Assembly: GCA_029933755.1 (NCBI GenBank)
Contig: JAOZNO010000012.1
Location: forward strand, 1 to 16,146
Source of the DNA: Bacteroidales bacterium
GTDB lineage: Bacteria; Bacteroidota; Bacteroidia; Bacteroidales; NBLH01
Length of the DNA stretch: 16,146 nucleotides
Direction of reading: 5' to 3'
The position numbers were made by a program, and so were the translations under genes. Each line of letters opens with the position of its first letter. The first letter of the stretch is position 1. The notes under the pieces are model-generated. The model ran no database searches. It worked only from the letters and a program-made list of their open reading frames with translations, and was not told where the DNA came from. Shown piece after piece: positions 1-6,717 of this stretch.

Positions 1-1023
1 CAAGTACTTTAATATTGGTTTTTGCTGAAAAAAGTGAGTGGTTTCATATAAAAATGTAAAATCAAATATTGATTTAAAGGTAAATAACGAAAGAAATATA
101 AATAATAAATTAGTATAGAAAATGCCTGATACTAAGACAGCTAACAGAAGTGCGTTTGTTAATAGAACAGCAACAGCTGTGTAAATAATATCGAAATCGC
201 GATAGTGCTTGCTTTTTGAAGCCCAGCGTTTACGTTGGTTAATATAAGCAGTGAATGATTCTTTTGGTTTTGTGTAAACAGTTGCTTTTTCTGATTTTAA
301 GAAATGGATTTTTGAGGGATATTCTTCCTTCATTTTCAATAATAGGAAAATATCATCACCTGAACTGACTTTCTTATTTGTTGGATCATTTAAACCTAAA
401 TAGGCCTCTTTTGAGAATGCTAAATTAGCACCATTGTTCATTATTGGCCTTTTTATACCTGTTGCTGCTGCACCTGAAACCATTAAGGAAAAAAAATCAA
501 GTGCTTGCATATGTTCAAACCAGCTTTTTGATTTTATTAAAACAGGAGCAATAATCATTTTGGCATTACTGCTTATGTAATAATCTTTAATGGTTTGAAG
601 CCACTCTGCCTGAAACTCACAATCAGCATCTGTAGTAACTATTAATTCTCCTTTTGCTTTTTTTATTCCATAATCCAGTGCAAATTTTTTCCCTTTATGC
701 TCATTTAAACTTAGTAATTGGAAACTGCTTTGCTGTTTACAAAATTCCTTAATTATATTGTTTGTATTGTCTGATGAAAAATCATCAATAATAAGCACTT
801 CAAAGGAATTACTATTTAGAGTTTGGTGCAAAAGAGAATTTAAAGTCTGTGAAATATTATTTTCCTCATTTTTTGCAGAAATTATCACACTTATAAAAAT
901 AGGAAAAGGGTTCTCAGAACCCTTTTCAAATTTATTAATACGTTTCCACCCAATAATTAGACTGGTTAATAGTAATATATAGCTGACTGTAACAAAAATG
1001 CTTACAATAATTAGAGGGAGCAT
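1..1023 (-). CDS. Membrane-bound family 2 glycosyltransferase (C-terminus cut by window edge)
   Basis: The frame stays open from an ATG at 1023 to base 1, giving 341 residues with the C-terminus missing. Residues 1-24 form one hydrophobic segment. A GT-A catalytic domain follows: ISVIISAKNEE at 44-54, IIDDFSSDNT at 78-87, the metal-binding DxD in TDADC (131-135), a GDD acceptor-side motif at 222-224 and the QRKRW form of the Q/RxxRW motif at 263-267. Hydrophobic helices resume at about 279-327. This order matches processive or lipid-linked GT2 enzymes, which use a nucleotide-sugar at the cytoplasmic face of the inner membrane to build a polysaccharide or glycolipid. The sugar and acceptor cannot be read from the sequence. 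No TAnnTTTG promoter is visible in the 357 bp upstream. Family assignment is sure; the specific role is unknown. Confidence 0.9.
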   Translation of the reverse strand, partial: MLPLIIVSIFVTVSYILLLTSLIIGWKRINKFEKGSENPFPIFISVIISAKNEENNISQTLNSLLHQTLNSNSFEVLIIDDFSSDNTNNIIKEFCKQQSSFQLLSLNEHKGKKFALDYGIKKAKGELIVTTDADCEFQAEWLQTIKDYYISSNAKMIIAPVLIKSKSWFEHMQALDFFSLMVSGAAATGIKRPIMNNGANLAFSKEAYLGLNDPTNKKVSSGDDIFLLLKMKEEYPSKIHFLKSEKATVYTKPKESFTAYINQRKRWASKSKHYRDFDIIYTAVAVLLTNALLLAVLVSGIFYTNLLFIFLSLFTFKSIFDFTFLYETTHFFQQKPILKYL

Positions 1024-1122
1024 GTCTAACCTGATTAATTCATGAATTTATTAGGTGCTTTGTTAATTGTCTATCAATCTGCAACTTAACCCTAAATAGC
1101 AGAAATGATAAATTTACCAAAG

Positions 1123-1247
1123 GTGCATTTTTTCTTTGTCGGACTCTTTCCCGAATCAAGTTCGGGACAAGCTGTTGCAAACCTCTTGCAGTATAAACAT
1201 ACAACTTCAAGGTTCGATGCCTCAATTCCAACAAAGAAAAAGCGCAT
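1123..1247. mobile_element. MITE-like element, 125 bp, imperfect 21-bp terminal inverted repeats
   Basis: The left arm 1123-1143 and the reverse complement of the right arm 1227-1247 match at 17 of 21 positions; the core TTTTTCTTTGT / ACAAAGAAAAA is perfect over 11 bases. Between the arms lies a perfect 7-bp hairpin, TCCCGAA-tcaag-TTCGGGA (1149-1167). No transposase is encoded and I see no obvious target-site duplication. A non-autonomous miniature element or a species-specific intergenic repeat would explain it. Copies elsewhere in the genome cannot be seen from here. Confidence 0.45.
1149..1167. repeat. TCCCGAA/TTCGGGA palindrome, copy 1
   Basis: Perfect 7-bp stem with a 5-base loop (tcaag). 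Its right arm plus flank, TTCGGGACAAG, recurs in related hairpins at 2118-2136 and 7295-7311, each also with a 5-base loop. It lies inside the MITE-like element. Confidence 0.6.
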
Positions 1248-1282
1248 AGCCTGCCCCGCCTTAGCGGGGAATTATTCAGGCT
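1248..1282. repeat. GC-rich nested hairpin, copy 1
   Basis: An inner stem CCCCGC (1254-1259) and GCGGGG (1264-1269) closes on a CTTA loop. An outer stem AGCCTG (1248-1253) and CAGGCT (1277-1282) encloses it, with a 7-base bulge on one side. It resembles the second copy at 1306-1327. It lies 100 bp downstream of the minus-strand lipoprotein gene and has no U-tract, so it is not a standard intrinsic terminator. Confidence 0.6.
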
Positions 1283-1305
1283 AATTCCTCCTGAAACTTA
1301 CCAAT

Positions 1306-1327
1306 GCCTGTTCCGCCTTAGCGGAAT
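1306..1327. repeat. GC-rich hairpin, copy 2, with compensatory changes
   Basis: Same layout as copy 1: GCCTG, then stem TTCCGC (1311-1316), CTTA loop, stem GCGGAA (1321-1326). Compared with copy 1, the two outer C:G pairs are both changed to T:A pairs, so the stem is preserved while its sequence differs. Confidence 0.6.
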
Positions 1328-1381
1328 CTTAAAGACTTTGCAAGTTAAGTTTTATATTACGATTAATAACCAATTACTAAA

Positions 1382-2077
1382 TTACCCAGCTGCATTTTCG
1401 TCACCAAAATCGTCAACATCCATATCCATTTCTGCTTCTTCTGTAATCGTAAAATCAGTAGGAACATCAAATATTCCTTTAGGTAAGTTTGAGGTTTCCT
1501 CTAAGCTCTTTGCTTCCATAGTCATGGTCATACCATTTTGTTCCGTACTCTTTTTAAGTATCATGGTTTTCCATATCCAGATTTTTGTATTTGCTCCGTT
1601 TTCATTCATTGAATAAATTTGGCAAGTTTTTCCAAGAATTTCTTCTGTCCCAAGTTTTTCGCCACCATCTTCAGTTAGTTTTGCTTCAAGTATTTTAAGA
1701 TCAGTCTTATATGGTGATAAATTAGAGTTAGTTTTTATTTTAGTTCCTGTTTTCTGAGTCATCTCCAATGAATAAAGATAACCACTTTTGGCTATATTTC
1801 GTTTATTTATTTTTTCTCCATCTATTTCTATTTGAGAAATAATACATTCTTCAGTACCATAATTCTTAAAATACAAGTTTATGTATGTTTTTTCTCCCAT
1901 TGCATTTTGTAAATATTTAACAATGCCCGCTTTAATAGGGTATTTATTAAAAGATGTTGATTCTGAATTAGTAGTTTCTTTTTGTTCAGCATCGTTTTTG
2001 TTTTCATTGGTTGATGTGTTTTCATTGCAAGCAAAGAAAAATAAAGTAATTAAACTTAGTAGATAAATGTTTTTCAT
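1382..2077 (-). CDS. Small outer-membrane-type lipoprotein, unknown function
   Basis: 231 residues. The N-terminus is a lipoprotein signal: short positive start (MKN), a hydrophobic run, then lipobox FFAC with the lipidated cysteine at 17. A low-complexity polar linker rich in Asn, Thr and Glu (about 18-45) follows, as is common for exported Bacteroidota lipoproteins. The mature domain (about 46-210) is predicted beta-rich. Its end, with ILGKTCQIYSM, KIWIWKTMILK and PKGIFDVPTDF, resembles the LolA-like/DUF4412 type of small periplasmic lipid-binding domain; that is a tentative recollection. The tail is very acidic. The start is the ATG at 2077, which sits at the end of the third of three repeated leader segments. 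A consensus promoter lies about 250 bp upstream (2333-2361). Secretion and lipidation are well supported; the function is not known. Confidence 0.85.
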   Translation of the reverse strand: MKNIYLLSLITLFFFACNENTSTNENKNDAEQKETTNSESTSFNKYPIKAGIVKYLQNAMGEKTYINLYFKNYGTEECIISQIEIDGEKINKRNIAKSGYLYSLEMTQKTGTKIKTNSNLSPYKTDLKILEAKLTEDGGEKLGTEEILGKTCQIYSMNENGANTKIWIWKTMILKKSTEQNGMTMTMEAKSLEETSNLPKGIFDVPTDFTITEEAEMDMDVDDFGDENAAG

Positions 2078-2272
2078 GTGTTTGTTTTTTAATTGTTTTT
2101 AATTGCCACATGTTACCGTCCTGAGAAAATCGGGACTTGTTTCATGTGTCTATTTTTAAAATGTTTTTATTTGCCACATGTTACCACATGATGTAAAATA
2201 ATCATTGCCTTGAATGTTTAATAATTATTTTAATCATACTTGTTTCATATGTCCATTTTTTAAATTGTTCCA
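2073..2272 (-). repeat. Degenerate direct repeats copying the lipoprotein start region
   Basis: Unit 1 (2073-2117) and unit 2 (2141-2185) are each 45 bases and agree at 40 of 45 positions without gaps. Unit 3 (about 2243-2272) keeps only the part next to the ATG. Read on the minus strand, each unit has an A-rich stretch and then ATGAAA: the ATGs are at 2077 (the real gene), 2145 and 2248. The two upstream copies open very short ORFs: MKQVPIFSGR then stop (2145-2113), and MKQV then stop (2248-2234). A palindrome (2118-2136) fills the space between units 1 and 2. Confidence 0.65.
2118..2136. repeat. GTCCtGA/TCgGGAC palindrome, copy 2
   Basis: 7-bp stem with one T-G wobble and a 5-base loop (gaaaa). 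It shares TCGGGAC with the hairpins at 1149-1167 and 7295-7311. It lies exactly between the two 45-base leader repeats and within the 10-residue upstream ORF. Confidence 0.55.
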
Positions 2273-2332
2273 ACTATTTTTAGCTTTGGGCATTAGTTGG
2301 CTTATTATTTATATATTATTAAATTAGAAAGG

Positions 2333-2361
2333 CAAATTTAAAAAAAAATACTGTTTGGCAA
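2333..2361 (-). promoter_or_regulatory. Promoter for the lipoprotein gene
   Basis: On the minus strand: TTG (2361-2359), an 18-base spacer, then TAAATTTG (2340-2333), a full match to the Bacteroidota -7 consensus TAnnTTTG. The -33 element lies just after the stop of the upstream flippase gene. Transcription from here would begin near 2328 and give a leader of about 250 bases containing the repeats. Confidence 0.6.
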
Positions 2362-2367
2362 TCAAAA

Positions 2368-3357
2368 TTAACCTTTCCTGCTTAAATTTTTCTTTAAGGG
2401 TTCTCGCATAACAATAAAAGTGCCCAAAATTGCTGGAAATGCTAGGTTTACAATCCACAATAAAATACTTGCCGACAGAATAGCAGGGTAATCTGAACTA
2501 TATAATCCTAAAAAGAAAATGGCTAAGGAACCACGTACACCAATTTCAGATAATGCAAAGCCCGGAATAATAAACAGGAATAGATAAATTAAGCCAATTG
2601 CGATAAGTGCATGGAATACGCTAATTTCTATATTGAAGAATATTAATAATAAATAAAATTGTGTAAAGAAAATTGTATACCTAAAAAAGCTAAAAGTTAA
2701 AATGTTTCGTAAATCTTTAAATTTATAAAATTTGAGAAAATGCAATTCTTTTTCTTTTTTTTTTAGTAAGCCAAATTTATTTTTTAACTTTATTAAAAAG
2801 CTGGGCTTAAAAAAAGCATATGCAATAAGTATTATTAGTAAAATTGAAAGAGTAAGTATTAAATAAATATAATATTTACTTATGAATAGCTTGTTTTCAG
2901 TATCAATTAAATAAGCATTTATTGCAAAAACACCAACAGTTATAGTTATGAATGACTGACTAAGGCTACCAACAATTGATGCAAAAACACCGGAAACCAT
3001 TTTTGAAGAGTCAGTAAAATAGGGTCTTCCGGCAAATTCGCCTATTCGGTTAGGAGTAAATATTCCTATACTAATCCCGGCTAATACGGAACGTAAACTA
3101 TATTTTAAATTTATTCTTTTAATGTCTTTAACAAGTATTTTCCACTTTACAGCTTCAAACACCCAATTTACAATCATAAGTAGAAGTACAATAATAAGTA
3201 TTCCGGATTTAGCTATGCTTAATGAAAAATTGTCAAGTATAAATTGTGAGCTTTCTACTGAATTATATATTTTATAAATAACAAAAGAATAAGTTGATAA
3301 TATTATTAATACTTTAAGAATACGAAAGTTTGTTTTTTTCTTAAAGAGTGTAGTCAT
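2368..3357 (-). CDS. Flippase-like integral membrane protein (LPG_synthase_TM / UPF0104 family), paralogue 1
   Basis: 329 residues with about eight hydrophobic segments (for example 13-30, 50-68, 125-150, 162-183, 226-242, 246-266, 272-286, 292-316). Family motifs are TPNRIGEFAGR at 101-111, corresponding to the conserved P-x-R-x-GE block, and PGFALSEIGVRGS at 265-277. The family includes the membrane domain of lysyl-phosphatidylglycerol synthase (MprF), YbhN and AglD-like proteins; members are linked to lipid or lipid-linked sugar flipping. There is no soluble aminoacyl-transferase domain, so it is the membrane half only. The next gene upstream (3631-4680) is a diverged member of the same family on the same strand, 273 bp away. 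The ATG at 3357 is the natural start. The substrate is unknown. Confidence 0.85.
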   Translation of the reverse strand: MTTLFKKKTNFRILKVLIILSTYSFVIYKIYNSVESSQFILDNFSLSIAKSGILIIVLLLMIVNWVFEAVKWKILVKDIKRINLKYSLRSVLAGISIGIFTPNRIGEFAGRPYFTDSSKMVSGVFASIVGSLSQSFITITVGVFAINAYLIDTENKLFISKYYIYLILTLSILLIILIAYAFFKPSFLIKLKNKFGLLKKKEKELHFLKFYKFKDLRNILTFSFFRYTIFFTQFYLLLIFFNIEISVFHALIAIGLIYLFLFIIPGFALSEIGVRGSLAIFFLGLYSSDYPAILSASILLWIVNLAFPAILGTFIVMREPLKKNLSRKG

Positions 3358-3630
3358 TGATAGGGTTTGAATAGGATTTGCTTTTGTATTTATACTAACA
3401 GGGGATTTTAAATATAGGTATTACTTATATTTTGCACACAATTGACACATTGGTGATTAGTAGTTAATTATTAAAATTGCAATTTCAAATGAGCTAATTG
3501 TTAAGGTGAAATATATAACTTTAAGCATCATGGTTATTTAAGACTAGTGTCAAGTCATGTATGGCATTTCAGATGCAACTTTATCCGTCTGACCGCTCCG
3601 AGTGGTCTGACGGGTTTACATAAGTTCGCC
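3358..3630. other. Interval between the two flippase-like genes
   Basis: The part at 3358-3544 is AT-rich and I see no consensus promoter or repeat in it. The part at 3545-3630 belongs to a MITE-like palindromic element that continues into the 3' end of the neighbouring gene. Confidence 0.6.
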
Positions 3631-3661
3631 TTACCCGAACTTTTTCATTGACTTAACACTA
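3545..3661. mobile_element. MITE-like palindromic element, 117 bp, overlapping a gene end
   Basis: The ends are TAGTGTCAAGTCA (3545-3557) and TGACTTAACACTA (3649-3661), inverted repeats matching at 12 of 13 positions. Inside are two hairpins: CCGTCTGACCGCTC against GAGTGGTCTGACGG (3585-3613; 14 pairs with one T-T mismatch, one wobble and a single-base loop) and a perfect AAGTTCG / CGAACTT stem (3622-3642). The flippase gene on the minus strand ends inside it: its stop lies in the loop of the second hairpin and its last ten or so codons lie in the right end. The size is close to the element at 1123-1247, and both contain AAGTTCGGG, but the ends differ. Confidence 0.5.
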
Positions 3662-4680
3662 CTGGTAGGAACATCAGTTAATTTGTTATTTACTTTATTA
3701 TTAATAATTGGTAGCATAACAAGCGAAATAACTCCAACGCCAACTAAAAGGAGTGTCATTGCACCATGCACGGCAAAAGCAAAAGCATTTGCATCAGGTG
3801 TTTTCTCAATACCATAAATCATTAATGTTTCAATAACCATAAAATGCCAGGTTCCAATGCCACCCGGTGAAGGAGCAACCATACCAAAACTAGCCATTAC
3901 AAAAACGGTTAATCCTGTCATAACAGTTAAATGCTGAGTAAATTCAAAACTCCAGAAAGTTACATATATCATCAAAAAATACATAGTCCAAATAAATATT
4001 GAATGGCCAATAAATTCCCATTTTCTATCCATTTTTCGTACTGTATCAAGCCCTGCAATGAAACTCATTAATAATTCACGAAGTTTTTTATATACTACAC
4101 TTTCTTTAAATCGTTTTCTAAAATACCAGGTAAAAACTATTGAGGCAAGAAACAAAGCAGCTAACAATATCAAATATTTTATCTGCAAAATAGAATTAAC
4201 TTTTTGTTCAATTCCTGGATTATTCTGAATAAATTTAAGTACTACTCCAAACTGTGTAACAAGTACTACAAACAATAAGATGAAAAGCATAACAAAATCC
4301 ATAACTCTTTCAACTACAACTGTTCCTAATAATTTGGATATAGGTACTTTTTCATATCTTTTTAAAATTGAACAACGTACAATTTCACCTGAGCGAGGTA
4401 TGGCTGTGTTTGAAAGGTACATAACCATAACTGAGAAAAATGTGTTCAAAAGTCGGGGTTTATACCCTAAAGGATTAATTAAAAGATTCCACCTTATTGC
4501 TCTTCTTAAATGACTTAGTAATGCTAATACCAGTGATACACCAATCCAAAAATAATTTGCACCTTTAAGGGCTGCAATAATTTCATTTACGTTTTGATCT
4601 TTATAAACTAACCAAAATAAAACCAAACCAATGGTTAAAAATAAGGCAATCCTTATACCTGATGTAATTTTACTTTTCAA
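3631..4680 (-). CDS. Flippase-like integral membrane protein (LPG_synthase_TM / UPF0104 family), paralogue 2
   Basis: 349 residues with about eight membrane segments. Family motifs are clear: AIPRSGEIVR at 93-102, ERVMD at 124-128 and APSPGGIGTWH at 269-279. The P-R-x-GE-x-x-R block and the PGGIGT loop are typical of YbhN/AglD-like proteins that share the membrane domain of MprF, implicated in moving lipids or lipid-linked sugars across the inner membrane. The start codon is TTG (4680-4678): the only upstream in-frame codons before a stop are ATT and ATC, and no ATG occurs before residue 85. It is divergent from the voltage-sensor-like gene. The final residues (about SVKSMKKFG) are encoded within a palindromic element, so the native C-terminus may have been replaced. 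Substrate unknown. Confidence 0.87.
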   Translation of the reverse strand: MKSKITSGIRIALFLTIGLVLFWLVYKDQNVNEIIAALKGANYFWIGVSLVLALLSHLRRAIRWNLLINPLGYKPRLLNTFFSVMVMYLSNTAIPRSGEIVRCSILKRYEKVPISKLLGTVVVERVMDFVMLFILLFVVLVTQFGVVLKFIQNNPGIEQKVNSILQIKYLILLAALFLASIVFTWYFRKRFKESVVYKKLRELLMSFIAGLDTVRKMDRKWEFIGHSIFIWTMYFLMIYVTFWSFEFTQHLTVMTGLTVFVMASFGMVAPSPGGIGTWHFMVIETLMIYGIEKTPDANAFAFAVHGAMTLLLVGVGVISLVMLPIINNKVNNKLTDVPTSSVKSMKKFG

Positions 4681-4697
4681 GATAATTTAATGATAAA

Positions 4698-4728
4698 TTG
4701 ATAAATAGTTTGATTGAGTATATCTTTA
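4698..4728 (+). promoter_or_regulatory. Probable promoter for the 4785-8714 gene cluster
   Basis: TTG (4698-4700), a 20-base spacer, then TATCTTTA (4721-4728), seven of eight matches to TAnnTTTG. Transcription would start near 4735, about 50 bases before the GTG start. Confidence 0.45.
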
Positions 4729-4747
4729 CATGATTATTTTGAGGGAA

Positions 4748-4755
4748 CAAATATA
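4748..4755 (-). promoter_or_regulatory. -7 element for the flippase-like gene 3631-4680
   Basis: TATATTTG on the minus strand is a perfect TAnnTTTG. No TTG is found at the usual distance upstream. It would give a leader of about 60 bases. Together with the plus-strand site it makes 4681-4784 a divergent promoter region. Confidence 0.4.
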
Positions 4756-4784
4756 ATATTAACTTTTAAATATAAGAGTTTCGG

Positions 4785-5924
4785 GTGAAATTTAAAGGAT
4801 TATATAAGAATAAAACATTTTGGATTATTTTCTGGGATTTGTTAATGATTACTATTTTATTAACAAATTTTTTCTGGATTATTTTTGATTGGATTTTTAC
4901 TTTCATATCAGTAGATCTCTTTTTGTCGGAGTATTTAAATGGGTTTTATAATTTTTATATTCCTATTCATGCCAAATTTTGGTTTTATGATTATTTGTTT
5001 GTAGGGTTGTTTATATTAGAACTAACTGTACGGTGGGGTATCGCAATTAAAAATAGAACATATCACCGCTGGTTTTTTTATCCTTTTATTCATTGGTACG
5101 ATGCATTGGGCTGTATACCTATTGGTTCCTGGCGTATGCTAAGGATTTTAAGGGTTATTTCAATACTGCTTCGACTTCAACGTTTACAAATAATAGATTT
5201 ATCCAAAAACTTTATTATAAAGAAAATTAATAAGTATTTTGGTGTTTTAATGGAAGAGGTATCTGATAGGGTAATTGTTAATATGATTGATGGTGTGCAG
5301 GATGAACTAGATAAAGGGACTCCTGTAATCAAAAAGATTATTGATGAAATAATTTATCCTAAAAAGCAAATCCTTGTAGAAATGATTACAGTTCAAATTC
5401 GGGATGTCTTAAAGGATACACATCCTAAATATGAGAATGAGTTAAAAGAGTATGTAAATCATAGAGTTAGTTTGTCAATTAAAAAAACGCCTGAAGTTAA
5501 AGTGATTAATAAAGTTCCGGTATTTGGCTCAGTTGTTAGTTCTGCCATTGAAAAAATTGTTTCAGATGTAGTATTTCATGTCATAAATGATTTTTTAACA
5601 GATATTAGTTCTGCAAAAAATACCGATATTGTAAATAATATTACAGAAATGTTTTTTGAAAGTATACTTAATAATATCAAAACGGAAGAGAATTTGGTTT
5701 TTGAAGAAATAGTATCAGATTCGCTTGAACTAGTAAAAAATAATGTTAAAATACAGCGATGGAAATTAAAAGAGATTGAAGAAAGAAAAGAACAGATAAG
5801 GAAAAAATTTGATAAACAAAAAAAAGGAAAATCACTAAAACAAATCGAAAAGTTAGAAGCAGAAGAAAAAGAAGCGATTATTAGTGATCCGTTAATTAAT
5901 ATTGAAGAAAGTTTAAAACTGTAA
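4785..5924 (+). CDS. Voltage-sensor-like (S1-S4) membrane protein with long cytosolic helical tail, no pore
   Basis: 379 residues. The first 135 residues follow the order of a voltage-sensor domain: hydrophobic S1 (about 13-42); an S2-like segment 70-87, LFVGLFILELTVRW, with the F-x-x-E-x-x-x-R pattern; an S3-like start HWYDALGCIP (103-112) with the W-x-D pattern; and an S4-like helix with arginines at 117, 120, 123, 130 and 133. An ion channel would continue with S5, pore loop and S6, but no further membrane segment is seen. Residues 140-379 are hydrophilic and mainly helical, ending in a Lys/Glu-rich coiled-coil-like stretch (325-366). The start is GTG at 4785; the next in-frame ATG (residue 21) would remove half of S1. 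rsmA follows after 13 bases, so the two are probably co-transcribed. Relatedness to the ion-transport superfamily is inferred from the motifs; the function is unknown. Confidence 0.85.
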   Translation: MKFKGLYKNKTFWIIFWDLLMITILLTNFFWIIFDWIFTFISVDLFLSEYLNGFYNFYIPIHAKFWFYDYLFVGLFILELTVRWGIAIKNRTYHRWFFYPFIHWYDALGCIPIGSWRMLRILRVISILLRLQRLQIIDLSKNFIIKKINKYFGVLMEEVSDRVIVNMIDGVQDELDKGTPVIKKIIDEIIYPKKQILVEMITVQIRDVLKDTHPKYENELKEYVNHRVSLSIKKTPEVKVINKVPVFGSVVSSAIEKIVSDVVFHVINDFLTDISSAKNTDIVNNITEMFFESILNNIKTEENLVFEEIVSDSLELVKNNVKIQRWKLKEIEERKEQIRKKFDKQKKGKSLKQIEKLEAEEKEAIISDPLINIEESLKL

Positions 5925-5937
5925 AATTATAGGATAA

Positions 5938-6717
5938 ATGGATAGAGTGAAAGCTAAAAAGTTTTTAGGTCAACATTTTTTAAAAGATAAGAAAATTGCT
6001 GAGGAAATTGTAAACAGCCTCACTTGTAAAAATTTGGAGCATGTTCTTGAAGTTGGGCCGGGCATGGGTATTTTAAGTGAGTTTCTTCTTAAAAAGGATT
6101 ATGATACATCTTTTATCGAAATTGATGATGAGTCGGTTGAATATCTCAATCAAAACTTTCCTGAAATGGAAGGTAAAATACTTCATCAGGATTTTTTGAA
6201 AATGGATATTCAAAGTCTTGAAGCTTATAATATTGCCATAATTGGTAACTTCCCTTATAATATTTCAAGTCAAATACTTTTCAGACTATATGAAAATCGG
6301 AATAAGGTAAAAGAACTTGTGGGAATGTTCCAGCTGGAGGTTGCTAAACGGGTTATTTCCAAACCTGGCAATAAAGTATATGGCATTTTAAGTGTTTTAA
6401 TACAAGCTTTTTACAATACCTCTGAAGTTTTAACATTAGAACCTGAAGCTTTTAACCCACCACCAAAAGTAAAGTCTATGGTTATTCGCCTTGAGCGAAA
6501 TGATATTGAAAAATTAGATTGTGATGAAAAACTATTTTTCAGAGTGATAAAATCAACTTTTAATCAAAGGCGTAAAACCATAAGAAATTCGTTAAAAAGC
6601 TTAATGAACATTACTGATTTTCAGTCGGAATATTTAGGGCAAAGACCTGAACAACTTTCGGTTGAGGAATTTGTTAGATTAACCAATGAAGTGAAAAAAC
6701 ATTTAGACTCTTTATAA
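5938..6717 (+). CDS. rsmA: 16S rRNA (adenine1518-N6/adenine1519-N6)-dimethyltransferase
   Basis: 259 residues, normal for RsmA/KsgA. The enzyme uses S-adenosylmethionine to dimethylate the two adjacent adenines in the helix 45 loop of 16S rRNA, a late check in 30S subunit assembly. Visible motifs: KKFLGQHFL at 7-15; SAM-binding motif I LEVGPGMGILSE at 37-48; acidic motif II FIEIDDE at 59-65; the catalytic NFPYN at 104-108; FNPPPKV at 172-178; and the C-terminal FNQRRKTIRNSL (208-219) and RPEQLS (236-241). The ATG at 5938 gives the usual N-terminus. It lies 13 bp after the voltage-sensor-like gene, and its stop overlaps the start of the NUDIX gene (TAATG), so translation of the pair is probably coupled. 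Loss of this methylation is known to cause kasugamycin resistance. Confidence 0.97.
   Translation: MDRVKAKKFLGQHFLKDKKIAEEIVNSLTCKNLEHVLEVGPGMGILSEFLLKKDYDTSFIEIDDESVEYLNQNFPEMEGKILHQDFLKMDIQSLEAYNIAIIGNFPYNISSQILFRLYENRNKVKELVGMFQLEVAKRVISKPGNKVYGILSVLIQAFYNTSEVLTLEPEAFNPPPKVKSMVIRLERNDIEKLDCDEKLFFRVIKSTFNQRRKTIRNSLKSLMNITDFQSEYLGQRPEQLSVEEFVRLTNEVKKHLDSL

Larger units (their letters stand above)
1024..1381. other. Gene-free interval rich in inverted repeats
   Basis: These 358 bases lie between the start of the glycosyltransferase and the stop of the lipoprotein gene, both on the minus strand. They hold a 125-bp element with terminal inverted repeats (1123-1247) and two related GC-rich hairpins (1248-1282 and 1306-1327), described separately. 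A 64-codon minus-strand ORF (1040-1234) reads through the element but resembles no protein I know and is most likely a by-product. I see no consensus Bacteroidota promoter and no U-tract terminator. Confidence 0.7.

Noticed and set aside
1205..1226. GGTTCGATGCC resembling the T-arm of a tRNA
   Set aside because: The flanking bases do not form the T-stem, and no acceptor or anticodon arm can be found.
1040..1234. 64-codon minus-strand ORF, a possible small basic protein
   Set aside because: It runs through the inverted-repeat element, includes its hairpin, and shows no domain or start signal; the structure explains the sequence better than a gene does.
1248..1327. Intrinsic terminator for the lipoprotein gene
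   Set aside because: The hairpins are strong but are not followed by a T-run on the minus strand, so they were recorded as repeats.
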